From: Albifimbria verrucaria
Lineage: Eukaryota > Ascomycota > Sordariomycetes > Hypocreales > Stachybotryaceae
Assembly (NCBI GenBank): GCA_020081605.1
Contig: JAHREC010000049.1
Span: 806,001 to 870,000, forward strand
Length of the DNA: 64,000 nt
Direction: 5' to 3'
The translations under genes and the position numbers were made by a program. Positions 1-12,100 of this stretch are shown piece by piece. Under the pieces are notes generated by a model, which worked only from the letters and a program-made list of their open reading frames with translations, was not told where the DNA came from and ran no database searches. The first letter of the stretch is position 1. Every line of letters begins with the position of its first letter.

Positions 1-1702
1 TTGGCTCTGCCCCAGCGTCTGCAGCCTCGTCGTGACACATCTTATGCTTATGCAAGGAAGCTTTTGTCCGCGTTGTCCTTGGTCACCAGAGCCGCCGGAC
101 TTTGCGCATCTTCACACCAACCAACGGTACACGCACCTTGAGCCTGGGGAAATCTTTCCGGCTTTAATATCCGGACATTGATGCCCCCTGTCAAGCAAAG
201 TCCTGAGCAAATATCCGCTTCCCCACAGTCTGGGCAAAGCAGTGCCCTGCCCTGGTGTGGTCGTGAGAAGAATCGCCAAGCAAGAGCTGTGATGTCGACG
301 ATTAGATATTGCCGTCACCCCCATAGTACGGCTGGCGTCTTGGCCCAACTCATTACGCGTACCCGTCTCCAGTGAAGTGCTCAGTCTATGCACGGCTAGA
401 GGGGTATTCTGCAAAGTTGAACCAATACGCAAGGACTTAACGTATAGAATTTCCCAGTTACCAATAATTGAGATTAGATTAATTGACAGGCTCGCTTCGG
501 CATGGAGGGATCTGAGCCGCCCACGCCTAGGATGTTGAAATGAGCAAATCTTCAACACCCACAAACGAAACACCAGCGTATCAACCACAGCATCAGCATT
601 CCCTTACCAGGTACAAGCAAAACATCTACCATGCGTATGCCTCATGCCATCCAAGACATGCCCCAGAGCGCACAAACATCCATCCCATCCGTGCCCCACC
701 CAAGCGTTCTGTGACTGACTGTCCCTGCACCGAAATCACAATTCACACGGGTGGATCAAATGCGAATACGAATGCGCGCTCCAAGTGCCTTGTATCATCC
801 ATCCATCCATTCATCACTCTGCAGCCAGCCAGCGACGAATCAGGAGCACGCCATTTGCTTTATCCATTTTAGTCCAACCCAATTCGCAAATTATGTTCAT
901 GTCGCTGTTTGAGACCTGCACCAGAATCCAGCCATAGGCCGGCTCTACCGATTGGTATTTATTCCATGGTCAATGCAAATATGCGAAGTCGTTTCGCTAT
1001 ACCGTGCTCTTGATGATTCACTAGCATTCGACAAGATCCAAGCAGTCTTATATAGTGAAAAGCTCATTTACCCCCACCAAAACAAGTTGCGTCGTTACTG
1101 TAAACAGCTGTTCTAGTTCATCTACCCCGACGCCGTGATGAACAAAAACAATAATAGTAATGAATAGCTGAAACTACTTGCTGAACCCGGGACAATCCAT
1201 ACGAGGCTCCTCGAAACCACAATCTTTGTTCACTAAACCTGTCGAGTGCAACACAACATCTTTGCCCGGATCCCTCAATTTCAAGAATGTCATCACTGCA
1301 AGTGCAGTTGGCAAGGGTGCGTAACAGTTGCAGCAGTTCCGCATTTAGTATCGTCAATAAACCACTTCAATCTCAAAGTACAATCAACTTTTCATTCTGG
1401 CTTACCAAGGCTGCCTGTTTGACCTGGTGCTGTTTGTCGCAGGCAATTCTACCCAGTGTCAAATTGTTCCTATGCAAGTATATCGAGATTGAGTCCTACA
1501 CAACGGTTCCTCGACTATTACTAGAACAGCAAACCAATCCGAGTACCCGTCCGCCTCAAGAACTACCAATGGTCCAGGCTTACTGCTTCAGCCCTCAACC
1601 AATCATATACTGCATGTTCCTTTTCATATTCATCAAGTAGCGAATCGGAAGTCGAGCCTAGACATATATGAGTACTTTCTCAACTAGCAGAGTGGAGAAC
1701 TC
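1..1702. other. Left-end region with no recognised gene
   Basis: I see no conserved protein in this stretch on either strand. Open frames exist (for example about 112-588 on the minus strand and 540-872 on the plus strand) but their translations have no recognisable domain, no plausible splice continuation and low-complexity composition. The right part is probably the 3' UTR and downstream flank of the minus-strand transporter that ends near 1703. Confidence 0.5.
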
Positions 1703-4244
1703 TTACCTCTTGTTTCCCTGGTCTGTCGTCGTAGCCAGGTAATGGTGTTGCTGCTCTGGAGTCATCGCATCCCATTTCTTGGCCTTCTGGTGGTTTCTCC
1801 ATCGGTAGTAGAAATATGTTCCAGGGTATTGTATAAGCTACCTCTCAAATTAGCAATCTATACAGAGGTTGAGTCAATCGGATCAAGGCTTCACTTACAC
1901 ACATCCAGATACAGATAACCAGGAGACCCTTGTTCGCTTTGAAATATCTGGGTGCATCATCCGGTTGATAGACTGTCCAGTTAGCTTACATCCTTCGACT
2001 CGAATGAGAAGACTCACTGTTGGCTCCAATCATTCCACTGACTTGCACAAACATGTTGTAGAGTCTATATTGAAATTAGCGAAATAATAGACAGAGATGG
2101 CTGGTTAACTCACGAAGCAGAGACTGTTCGGTTTTGAACAGAGCCCGCATTTCGACTTGTCCAAGCAACTTGAACGGGATGCGTGCTAGTACCAGTAAGT
2201 ATCTGAATGTGTATCATTAAGCTCGTGGTTGATACTTACTATGGGAACGATAGTAGGACAGTTGCAATTGCGAAGTAGGCCCAAGCGCTGATTGGGTCCG
2301 GCAACGCGATCAAAGCAACGAAGCACGGCAGCAGCCAAGCGTCTTCCGCCATGGATACGAAACTTCTGTTGTTGACCAGCTCACTGAACGCAGTGATGAG
2401 CAGCATGGTTATACTGGATCCAACAATGTGGGGATCGCAAGCAGATTTGTCTCAATGACGTTGAATCCCAGTCCTCGGAAGGCGAGCGTCAGGTACTGGT
2501 CGACGGGATACTTGGGCAAACCGAATAGCAGGCCCAAAGCATACAGGGGCCACATGTCGTAATCCTTTGAGCACTCCCAGATCTGACGGACAGAAAGACC
2601 TTGTCTGTTGTGCATGCCGCCCTTCTGAGGATCATCACGGATGACTGGTAACACGTCAGAACCTCTTCGCTAGCCTTGAGAATTACTGGGTTGCCTACCG
2701 CTGTTTACGATGATCTTGACCTCCTTTTCCTTGAACCAGCCATTGGGCGACCATTTGCTCTTGGTCTTGGCTGGAGACTGTGGCATCAGGAAGAAAGAAG
2801 CAATACCAATCAAGACTGTGCCAAGTTAGTATCATGGTTTCGGAAAATGGTGGATCGCCTTACAAGTAAACATGCCCCTATAAAATATTAGCCATGATCG
2901 ATGTTTATTTTTTTAAAAGAATACTCACTCAATGAGGAACAGCCATCGCCAACCTGCGTATCCCAGGACACCGCGCATGGCAACCAAGCTAACGGCAGCA
3001 AATCCGATACCAATGTCGACTGGCAAAGTTTAGCCTAAGCACATTTCCAGACCAACAGTTTATGCTTACCGATTTGCGAAAACATCCAGAACCAGGCCAG
3101 CCTGATTGGAAGCTATCAGGAGTAAGTAAGGTACCACGAGTCTCGTCGTAGTTACTTACGGATCTTCCAGTGTACCAGTAACTGAGATATAGAATCGTAT
3201 CCCTACATCAGTCAGCGAGAGCCCATTCCTTATCAAGGGAAGGACTAACGGGATAAATCCTCCTTGGAACGTCGCGCTAACACAACAGAGTCAGTAGTGA
3301 TTCGCATTGGAGCCGCATCTACACTTACATAAGGTATCTGCAAGCGAGGTACGAGGCACGACCCTGCATGAAGAACTGCATGGCCGAGATGAAACTGAAG
3401 ATGCAGATCTGGATGGGGATCCACAGGTCGGGACCAATACTGCAACCGGTCAGCTGGGTCTTCAATGTTGTGGTCAATTGGTGGCCAACCGTTTGGAGAT
3501 GAGCTGGGATGGAAGCTCCGCAACAAGGAAGCCTACTCGCGCAATCGTCTGACCGATATTCTGGATGCTGGGTTAATACTGCAGACGCATCTACCAGAGA
3601 GCATCCGGCTGGGATTGAACACAACTCACGTAGTCACCGCGCGTGAGACCAAGATCATCGAGGAGATTGTCCGACACGGCATTGGAGATGTTGTTTCGGT
3701 TGATGTTCAGGGCTGCGAACATGATGCACACCCAGACCTGAGAGTGTCAGGTACGTCTTTCGGTATCATCGTGTAAGTGCTCACCATAATCTTCCAGTCA
3801 ACCTTGCGTCGGGCTGCTCGCTCCTCGCGCCACGTCCACCGGAAGTCTGGATCGAAAGCTGACAAGTTCTCCCATTGGGGGTGGATATAAAGCTGCTTGT
3901 ACTCTTCCAGGTTCTCGGAGTCCCAGATACTCGGTTGTGTGGCAATCTTTTTATCATATTAGTATTTATTAGCTTTTACAAGATGGATCGTGTATGCGCA
4001 CCGCATCTGGATCGTACTTGTCGCCTCGGGGACCCTTCCTAATTCTCAAAAACCGGAGGATGGCATCGCCGAGAGCCGCCTCCATGCGGTCCGTCTCCCG
4101 GGTCGCCAAGGCCGCTGCGGGCGCCGGAGCAAGCTCACTGGCATCTTTCGTGCCGGTAATTCCTTTGGATGCTACACTGGCCCGCTCAGAGGGTACATCG
4201 GACCCTGTGGGCGAGGGCGAGACGGCAGGCTTTTGCGTAGACAT
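1703..4244 (-). CDS. MFS transporter, Seo1/Liz1/Dal5 (anion:cation symporter) family
   Basis: This is a plasma-membrane major facilitator of the family that carries organic anions such as pantothenate, allantoate, nicotinate or sulfonates; the substrate cannot be read from sequence. The start at 4244 gives a Ser/Pro/Ala-rich cytosolic N-terminus beginning MSTQKPAVSP. After an intron come the family signature around RKVDWKIMVWVCIM, then LNINRNNISNAVSDNLLDDLGL (TM1 region), a segment matching SKRIGPDLWIPIQICIF, then FQGGFIPDTILYLSYWYTG and a loop with RDDPQKGGMHNRQGL, which is typical of Seo1/Liz1-type members. The gene is split by many short introns (about 50-70 nt). The C-terminus reads LATTTDQGNKR before TAA at 1703-1705; a good GTAAG donor overlaps that stop, so another short exon is possible. 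Family assignment is sure; exon limits are approximate. Confidence 0.85.
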
Positions 4245-6158
4245 CGTGCTTTGGATGCAAGATGAAGTACAGGTACGCTGCTGACACCCACGAGGTTGCA
4301 GAGTCTCATGAACCACAAAACATGGCTACCTCCCTACCTATTAAGTACGCCGCCTGGCACACTGCCGAGATCTACTCGCCAAGCGGTAACAGGGGCGCTC
4401 AAGGGAAGCGATGGGCAGCTACGGACTTGTTGTTCCTCACCAACCCGTCTTAGTCGATTGGTGCTCCACAGAGGTAACGACATTATGCGCTGCTTGGTAA
4501 CCAAATGCCTGGTAGACCGCACAGCGCTCCCGGTAGAGGCCATTGTTTTGCAGGGGAAAGATGTACGCTCGGTGTGGTACGCCATTGCCACCCCAGCTCG
4601 CACCATAGTACACCATATTGGGACCAAATGTCGTGATTGCGACGGGACTGCATATGCTTCTGTGTGGACAAGTAGAAAGGGCCGGTTACGACACTGACCT
4701 TGTTGGACAGTTCTGAATATGGATTGCAAGTTCCACCCTTCAACAAAACTGAGCCTTTGGGTAGAAGATAAAGTGCTTATGGGCTCGCGAGTTGTTGACA
4801 CTATTGAGTCGTACATGGCCCCATGGCTGAGCACCCCAATGAGGCATGATATTGACGGCAAACATAGCGGCAAGCCAGGTAGTTAGTATAGGCTAAAGGT
4901 TGCAAATCACTTGGATTACACATCGTCTATCTTCAATATCTGTAAGAGGAAGGAACTCGGATATGGAAATAGTTGCGATGCATCCTCAACGTGAGGTTCA
5001 ACCCAGAGTCGGGGTCGAATATCGCAATTCCCCACTCGGTGAGAGTCCACCTAGCAACACCCAGATTTTTACGTTATGAGAGAAGTTTTGTGGGCTTAGT
5101 TGGTTATGAGGTCTAGGTTGTGGAACATATTGATACTATTATCACCGCATGGCTTTGAACCCCTCAGATGTGACAAGTTCACGATACGAGACTAAGCCTC
5201 TAGATTGAGAGCCCGTATACAATACAGCCAGCATAACTCGTTCGATACTCAGTTACTTTTTTGCATTGTAGCTATATTGCATCTCAACTCAACTAAGAAG
5301 CACAACACTGTTGAGCTTGTTGTATTTAAATCGCGATGGTGGAGATCAAACTCCTTTTGCTATCCTGAAGCTAAAGTAGAGCAGTGGAGAACAGGAGCGG
5401 GTTAATGAGTACCGGGACCCCATCCGCTACCGTGAGCCAGGGTAATTACAACGCAATGGCAAGTTCCACATATAGGGTGAGGCACCTTAGACAATCACCT
5501 CATCGCATCGCCAAGTTTCAAGTGAGAGGATCTTGTATCATTGTTGAGATACTAGCCAGATGGATAAGACCAGGGAAGCCGAGCTTGGCCGTGGCCTACC
5601 CTAGAGCCAGGCCAAGCAACCAGTAGTAGTGTTTTATCATAATCTCAAATCTTGGTTCCCACATGTTCGTTCTTGGTTATCCAGCAATGCACGTCATCTG
5701 GTTCTATTGAAGCAATCAAGGTCACAATAGCAGATATCTAGTGCACATCGGAAAATCAGCACAGGTCGGTTGCGTCATCTGTCTCACAAACCCGTCTAGA
5801 ACCAACCCACCCATCCCTCACTCCTCTACCTACCCTATACCACCACCATCAGCAATCCGGTTTCTAAAATCACGGCAAGGCTGCACTAACGTACGAGACT
5901 ACACAGCCCCTTGAATCAAGCGTAGCTGCTCCTGCAGGCTATCGGGTCCTCGGTGGTCGCGAACAGCACATGTGATACGGAAGGGAGGGGCTGCTCCTAT
6001 TCAAGGTTGGCTGCTGCACCCGCAGGATGACGACGCTACCGTGGGCGTGTATAAGTAAACAAGCACGACGTAGCTTCTACCTTGCACAACCACTAAAGGT
6101 TTCATCTTACCATCAACAAATCTTGACACGTCCATTTTCACATTCAAACACCGCAAAC
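4245..6158. other. Divergent intergenic region between MFS transporter and Pbi2-like gene
   Basis: No gene is recognised in these 1.9 kb. The open frames near 4296-4873 on both strands are mutually overlapping and lack conserved domains. The region must hold the upstream sequences of the minus-strand transporter and of the plus-strand inhibitor; a TATA-like GTATAAGTA lies near 6050, about 110 bases before the inhibitor start. Confidence 0.5.
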
Positions 6159-6606
6159 ATGCCCACTTACATTGTAAGTCACTGCCTCGTGAGCTACTGT
6201 CGGAGGAGACAAGACTGTAGCAGTGATGTGTTTGATGGATGTAGGACTGACACTTGACCAGATCACTTGCAAGGAAGACGCGACCGACGAGCAGGTCCAG
6301 GCGTGCGTATCCCCTTTCACAATCAGAGGCACATCAGAAACACATCGACTGACTCATATCCCACATTCAGTGTCAAGGACAAGGCCAAGGAGCAGGGCGG
6401 CACGATCGAGCATGAGTACAACATCATCAAGGGCTTCTCGTAGGTCACACCATCAGTCTCGGACAACCGAGGCCAGCGCAGCCCCAACGAAGAGAACAAA
6501 ACTAACAGCGACACAGAGTGAACTTCCCGAGGGCTCTGTGCAGGCTCTCGAGTCGCACGAGCACGTCCAGGCCGTCGAGGCCGACCAGGAGATGCGCACC
6601 CAGTAA
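6159..6606 (+). CDS. PBI2: Proteinase inhibitor I9 family protein (proteinase B inhibitor-like)
   Basis: This is a small cytosolic inhibitor resembling yeast Pbi2, which inhibits vacuolar subtilisin-type proteinase B and, with thioredoxin, forms the LMA1 complex in vacuole fusion. Four exons can be laid out: 6159-6173 (MPTYI), 6262-6302 (ITCKEDATDEQVQ), 6371-6439 (VKDKAKEQGGTIEHEYNIIK plus GFS) and 6517-6606, ending ESHEHVQAVEADQEMRTQ. Introns have donors GTAAGT, GTGCGT and GTAGGT. The layout and the C-terminal VEAD-x-EMRTQ are those of the fungal I9 family, about 72 residues. Frame is lost at the start of exon 4: the family reading VNFPEGS needs one more C in the CCC run near 6526, the same one-base deletion signature as in the neighbouring genes. 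Confidence 0.85.
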
Positions 6607-7288
6607 GCCAGTTTCTGGAGCAGGCGTTGAGGAGCCAAGCGCGCAAACATGTATAGATGAGGAGCCGGCCACTATCTTCTTTCGAAGCCGCGTCTTCCAT
6701 CAGCGTAGCGTCTAATAGAATCCCCATCTGAAGAGCAAAGCTGGCTGCTGCTGTGCATGATTGACTGACGATGCCCCTCCATGGCGTCTCTTCCCCTTCT
6801 TCAGCCGTGAGTGACGTATTGATAAGACGCAAAACGCGCTAGACGCTTATCGTTGTACCGCTCACCCGGATGGTACCTCCCACGAGTGACCCCACTTCGG
6901 ATTCCAGCGGGCACCTCAACCGCATTTTACCGATGCTGGCGCTGCGCCGGTCACCCACGGCTGGCCACGGCAACGAACCCTCAGAGGTACCGCTTTCGTG
7001 CCGTGTACTTTGCTGCTTTCCCCAGGTCCCAGGCGATAAGCCCGCCAGCCAGCCAACCATAAGGAACTACCCAAGGTAAGGTGCTAGGCTCAAGACGGAG
7101 GGGGTACCTTGGTATCGGTACTGCTACCGCAACTGATAGGTGATACTCTGGGAAAGACCCGACTGCAATTAATTAATATCCATTAATCCAATACCGACAA
7201 ACCACCAACTCTCACCTCACTTCACCTCACCAACTGCCGTCTCGCGCGCATCGTCTCCTCCGCAGCCCGTCCCTCCCGCAATGCTGCC
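6607..7288. other. Intergenic region upstream of the mitochondrial kinase gene
   Basis: No gene is seen. The stretch contains the 3' flank of the inhibitor gene and a CT/CA-rich segment (about 7190-7260, many CACCTCACTTC-type repeats) directly before the kinase start, which resembles a fungal 5' leader or core promoter. Confidence 0.4.
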
Positions 7289-8721
7289 ATGAGGTCCATG
7301 TCCCGGCCATTGAGGCACCGCTGGCCTCCCAGAACACCTCACTTGACTCCCTTCGTAGCCGTGCCCTCTCCGCTGCCGCCGCCGCCGCTACCGACTCGTC
7401 TGCTCGGCATCATGTCTCTGATGAGCAGATCGCCAGCCTCGCCAGGCGGCACCAGCACCCGCTCAGCCTCGCCGACCTCGTAAAGTACGTGCTCCTGTCC
7501 TATTTACCGCCACATTCTACAACCGACTAACCCATGTTGCTAGGCACGGCCGCCCTCCGCTCTCCGCCAAGTCGCTCCTCTCATCCGCCAACTTCACCCT
7601 CTCTCTCCTCCCCATCCGCCTCGCCCACCGTCTCCAGGCCCTCCGCAACCTCCCATACATTGTCGTCTCCAACCCCAACATCTCCCGTATCTACAACAAC
7701 TACCTCCACTCCCTCTCCATCCTGCTTCCCTACTGGCAAGCTGTTGGCCAGGGCCGTCCCATCGTCTCTCTCGACGACGAGATCCGCTTCACAGAGGTCC
7801 TCGCCGAGCTCGTCGCCACTCACACCGATACCATCCCTATTCTTGCCAAGGGCTTTCTAGAATGCCGCCGTTACATCTCACCTACCGAGGTCACACGCTT
7901 CCTCGACGAGCACCTGCGCGCCCGTATCGGCACCCGTCTCATCGCTGAGCAACATATCGCCCTGCACTTCAGCAGCCAGCCGCACTTTGACCCGGCTGCC
8001 AGCCCAACCCGTGCCCGGAGCACCCTACATATATCGGCGTCATTGACACCGCCTTACGTCCTGCCCAGACCATTGAGTCGTGTGCTGCCTTTGTCGCCGA
8101 CATCTGCGAGCTGCGCTACGGCTCACGCCCTCGGCTCATCATCGACGGCGAGCCTGACACCACCTTTGCCTTTGTGCCCATGCATCTCGAGTATATCGTC
8201 ACCGAACTGCTCAAGAACGCATTCCGCGCCACCGTCGAGAGCCGCTCCCGCGAGCCCGTCGTCGTCACCATCGCCCCGGAGCCCCGCTTCGTCAGCAACC
8301 CGGCGACTTCCCAGACATCCAGCCACCCGCAGAGGATCGCGGGCAGTTTAAGAGCGACGATATCCGCCCACTAGACGACAATGCTCCCGGTGTCACTATC
8401 CGTATCCGCGACCGTGGCGGCGGCATCTCACCCGAGGTCCTCCCAATATCTGGTCATACTCCTTCACCACCTTCTCCGACGAGGACGACTTCCCCGGTTA
8501 TGGCAGCGGCAACAACGGCGGCGGCGGTGGTAACGATGGTCTCAGCGCCATCGCAACCGCCAGCTCGGGTGGGAGCTCCATCGCCGGCCTAGGCTACGGG
8601 TTACCCTTGAGCCGCGCGTACGCTCGAGTATTTTGGTGGTGGCATCGCTGTCCAGAGTCTCTACGGTTGGGGCACCGATGTCTACTTACGGTTGAAAGGC
8701 GTGGGCAAGATTGACAAGTAA
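7289..8721 (+). CDS. Mitochondrial branched-chain alpha-ketoacid (or pyruvate) dehydrogenase kinase
   Basis: This is a GHKL-fold protein kinase of the mitochondrial matrix that phosphorylates and inactivates the E1 subunit of the BCKDH or PDH complex. An Arg-rich N-terminus (MRSMSRPLRHRW) suits a presequence. Exon 1 ends SLADLVK at 7484, an intron runs 7485-7543, and exon 2 starts HGRPPLSAKSLLSS. The helical BCDHK N-domain follows (LPYIVVSNPNISRIYNNYL, GRPIVSLDDEIRF, FLECRRYISPTEVTRFLDEH), then the HATPase domain with N-box EYIVTELLKNAFRAT near 8190, G1 box DRGGGIS near 8420 and G2 box GLGYGLPLSRAY near 8590. The end VYLRLKGVGKIDK precedes TAA at 8719-8721. At least four frame breaks (near 7306, 8005, 8310, 8440 and 8615) each need one added base. 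The start is uncertain because of the first. BCKDH kinase fits better than PDK by its N-terminal motifs. Confidence 0.85.
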
Positions 8722-9150
8722 GAAGTGGCAAGCAGGGCACATCACGAAGAGGGCATGGTTCACAGGCGGAGCGCACAGGGCGAGGATAAGTCTCTGCATC
8801 ATTATATCATGTCGATATACCTGTCGTGGAAGTTGGATTATAGGTTTTATCGATGCGCCTCCCCTTCCTTCCGAGGCTGACCATCTCTCTGTACCTTACG
8901 CAAAACAGTATGAAAAAATACAGAACAAACAGCGATACCTGAAGGCTCTTTCTCCGCCACAAATGCAGTATATATCCTAGTACCTTGAACCGTACCATTA
9001 AGAACAGATTTTTAAGAAATTAAATGAATGTTTCCGTATCCCCAGAGATGAACGCCTCTTCTGATATTTACTTTCCAAATACTGAAAAGACAGCAGAACA
9101 ACCCCCTTCTCTCTTCTTCTTCATACATCGCTCTCCCATTTTTGTCCTGC
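8722..9150. other. Convergent intergenic region
   Basis: These 430 bases lie between two genes that end toward each other (the plus-strand kinase and the minus-strand chitin synthase). They should contain both 3' UTRs; I see no conserved ORF. Confidence 0.5.
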
Positions 9151-12100
9151 TTACATGTTCTCAAGCTCGTGGTCAATTTGTCGGTCCATGAACGTCCGAC
9201 GCTCACCCACCAGCTCGGTTTGCAGGCGCTGCTCAACCAGAGCGCGGACCTGCTTCTTCGTCACTGTATCCAGGTCGACCTCGCTGAGAACCGCCCTGAT
9301 GATCTCGACGATGGCGGCGTCGGTGGGACCGGCGTTGTTGCCTCGCTGGAAGTCGAAGGAGCTGGTCGATTGCATGCCCAGATGCGTCGAGGACCTGTTG
9401 CCCATGCCCAGGGGCGCGGGTGACAGGTTGGACTGTCCTCGGAGGTTTGCTACGCTGGCGCGGTTGGCGGGGTAGTCCTGGTAAGGCGACTGACTGCGCT
9501 GCAAGTCATGGATGCCAGTACCCATCGACATCATTGACTGTCTGGTCTGGACGTTGTGGCTGTTGTAGGGTCCAGGGTCATAGTGGACTGTCGGGTAGGG
9601 TTGCCAAAAGGCGCGGGAGACTGAGGTGGCATGTAGGTATTGCGGCCGGGCATGCCGGTGAGAACGGAGCCCTGAGGACCGGCAGAATAAACGGAACGGA
9701 TCTCATCCATCTCATACTGGTCCCCGTAAGCATACTCCGGCTTCTCCTGGTAGCCTCCACGACGGCCGGGCAGGTTGTTGGCCATGGCGTAGTCGTCCCA
9801 TCGCTGCAGGGGAATCGAGCGAGGGTCAAAGCCTTCATCGTCAACAGCCACGACCTGCTTGCTACCCTTCTCTCCGATGACGATACGGGTGTTACCCCAT
9901 GTAAAGTTATCCTGATTCCAGAAGGAGTAGACGGGAAGAATGAGAGAGTAGATAGGGAACGCAATGATGTAAATGATCATCCAGCCAATGTGCTGCCACT
10001 GACGCTTGAGGATGAAGATCAGCGCTTGGAGACCGTAGACACCAGCCAGCATGGCAATGGAAATGATAGGGAATGCTCCTGCTTGGTCGCGATTCTGTAA
10101 ATGAGCCATGCAAGATAACCGCAGGTTGCCGGCAGGATAATGGTACCAAACAAATCAATGAAGACCACAAAACGCATGGAGAAACAGCAGAAACCGCACA
10201 TTTCCTTCAGGCGCATAAGCTCAACCAGGTTGTGGATAGTGGAATTGATCCATCGTCGACGTTGAGAGAGCAGGACACTCCATGACTCGGGGCGGCAGTC
10301 TTGCACTGAGCGTCGGGAATGAACTTGTATGACATGTAGGGAAGTGCTTGGTCATCAGAGTCGTGAGGTAACGATCCTCACCAAGAGACAGCAGATTCTT
10401 TTTGTGCAGTGTATCCACGTCACACACACCGTACTCCTTGATAACATCATCTGCAATGATGAGCGGCTTACCCTTATCAGCAGTTCGGAGACGATACATG
10501 GTGAAACTATCAAAACGTTAGCCATCACTGATGTAGAATAATAGGCTTGATTATTCGAAACTTACCATCCAGGCAAACAGGTGACACTGCCGAACAGAGA
10601 CTCGAAAGCTTTGGCCAAGTGGTGGGAGATGAAGTACTCGTAAACCTGCATCATAGTCCACCAACTCTTTTCCGAGTTTTCAAGGCTGGTCTCACCACAG
10701 ATACCGGCAATCTTGGCGTTGTGGGCACAAGCAGCAACCAGGCGGTTCAAAGAGTCTTCGCTGACGCAGGTATCGGCATCAACCATGAGAATGTATTCAT
10801 ACAACTCGGGATCCACACCAATGATGTTGTTGATCTGATGGAACATTTCCAGCTCTAGAGGGTTCATACCAGAGCGGTGGTGGACACAGTTCAGGAAGCT
10901 CATGAGCAAAATCTGGGAGTCACGCTTTCCACGGTTACCAGGCTTTGTCTTGGACTGTTCTGACTCCTTGCCAACCTTGACAACAACGAGGTAGGGGACG
11001 ACATTGCCTTCATATTCGTAGAGACCAGAGTAGACCTTGCCATAGTTGAGCTGTTCACTACCCACGCCGACGGACTTGAAAGGCAGGGCTGGAGGGTCAA
11101 CCTTGGGGTCGACTCCGAGAATATCCAGAACAATCTTGGGCGTTGGCCGGTCGTTACCCTTACCGACGATGACACCATCGCAAATAACGCAAATGAGCTT
11201 CCGCTTGTTGTCATACTGCAATGCTGTTAAGGAATCCAGGGCCTTTCTCAGAGAGTCCTCGCCTTCGGTATAAGCTGGAACTTGACAGATGACAAACTTG
11301 TCCTGCGGGGAAGGTCGGCGCTTCGAGCCAAACTGCAGAGCGGACACGAACTTGATAACGATGACGGCGCAGATGATGACGGTGAAGGCAAGCATGATGT
11401 AGTTGTTGACCTGGCACCTTGGCGAGTCGCGGAAGTCAACGATGCCCTTGTAGCCAATTTCCTGGATACACACCAACTGTTCAGGACTGGGGCTGCAAGA
11501 GTTTCATTGGTCTCAGCTCTAGCCTTAGCAAGGATATCGTCCAGCCGGTCCTTGACATCCTCGCCAGGGTTGTTGCTCCACAAGTCTGTTACCTGCTCAT
11601 CCAGGAACTTGTACATATCAGCGCCATCAAAGACGTCGAGTGTATGGAAGTAGTCTGTAAGATCGTAGATCTCGTTACCATATCTGACCCATGGGTGCTG
11701 TTGATCTTTGCCTTGGCTTTTGACCTCGTTCAGGTCGTAGACAAGCTGACCCTTGTAGTATTCCTTGATCTTAGGGAGGAATTTGTCCCAGTACCAGGTC
11801 GAGTTGCTCAGTGCGCTTTTGGGGTAAGGGTTGTAGAAACCGGACTTGTGTACAGCGATCTGAAATTCGGGCTCAGTGCTCTCATTGTAGGTCAACTTGA
11901 TTCGATTATCCAGTCCGAGATTTTGGCAGGCCTCATTCAACGGTGGCATAAAATAGTTGTCCATGTCTAGACCAGCAAGAGGCTGCATCCTGTCGGCAGT
12001 TGTCTTAACGGTCGTGTCACTATGTTGTTGCCTCCAGAAATCCGAGATATCGTAGACCTTGCCACGATGGCTGACCCAAAAATCGTCATCTCCTGTATGC

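Noticed and set aside
112..588. 158-codon minus-strand ORF at the left end
   Set aside because: No recognisable family and no neighbouring exons; confidence too low to call a gene.
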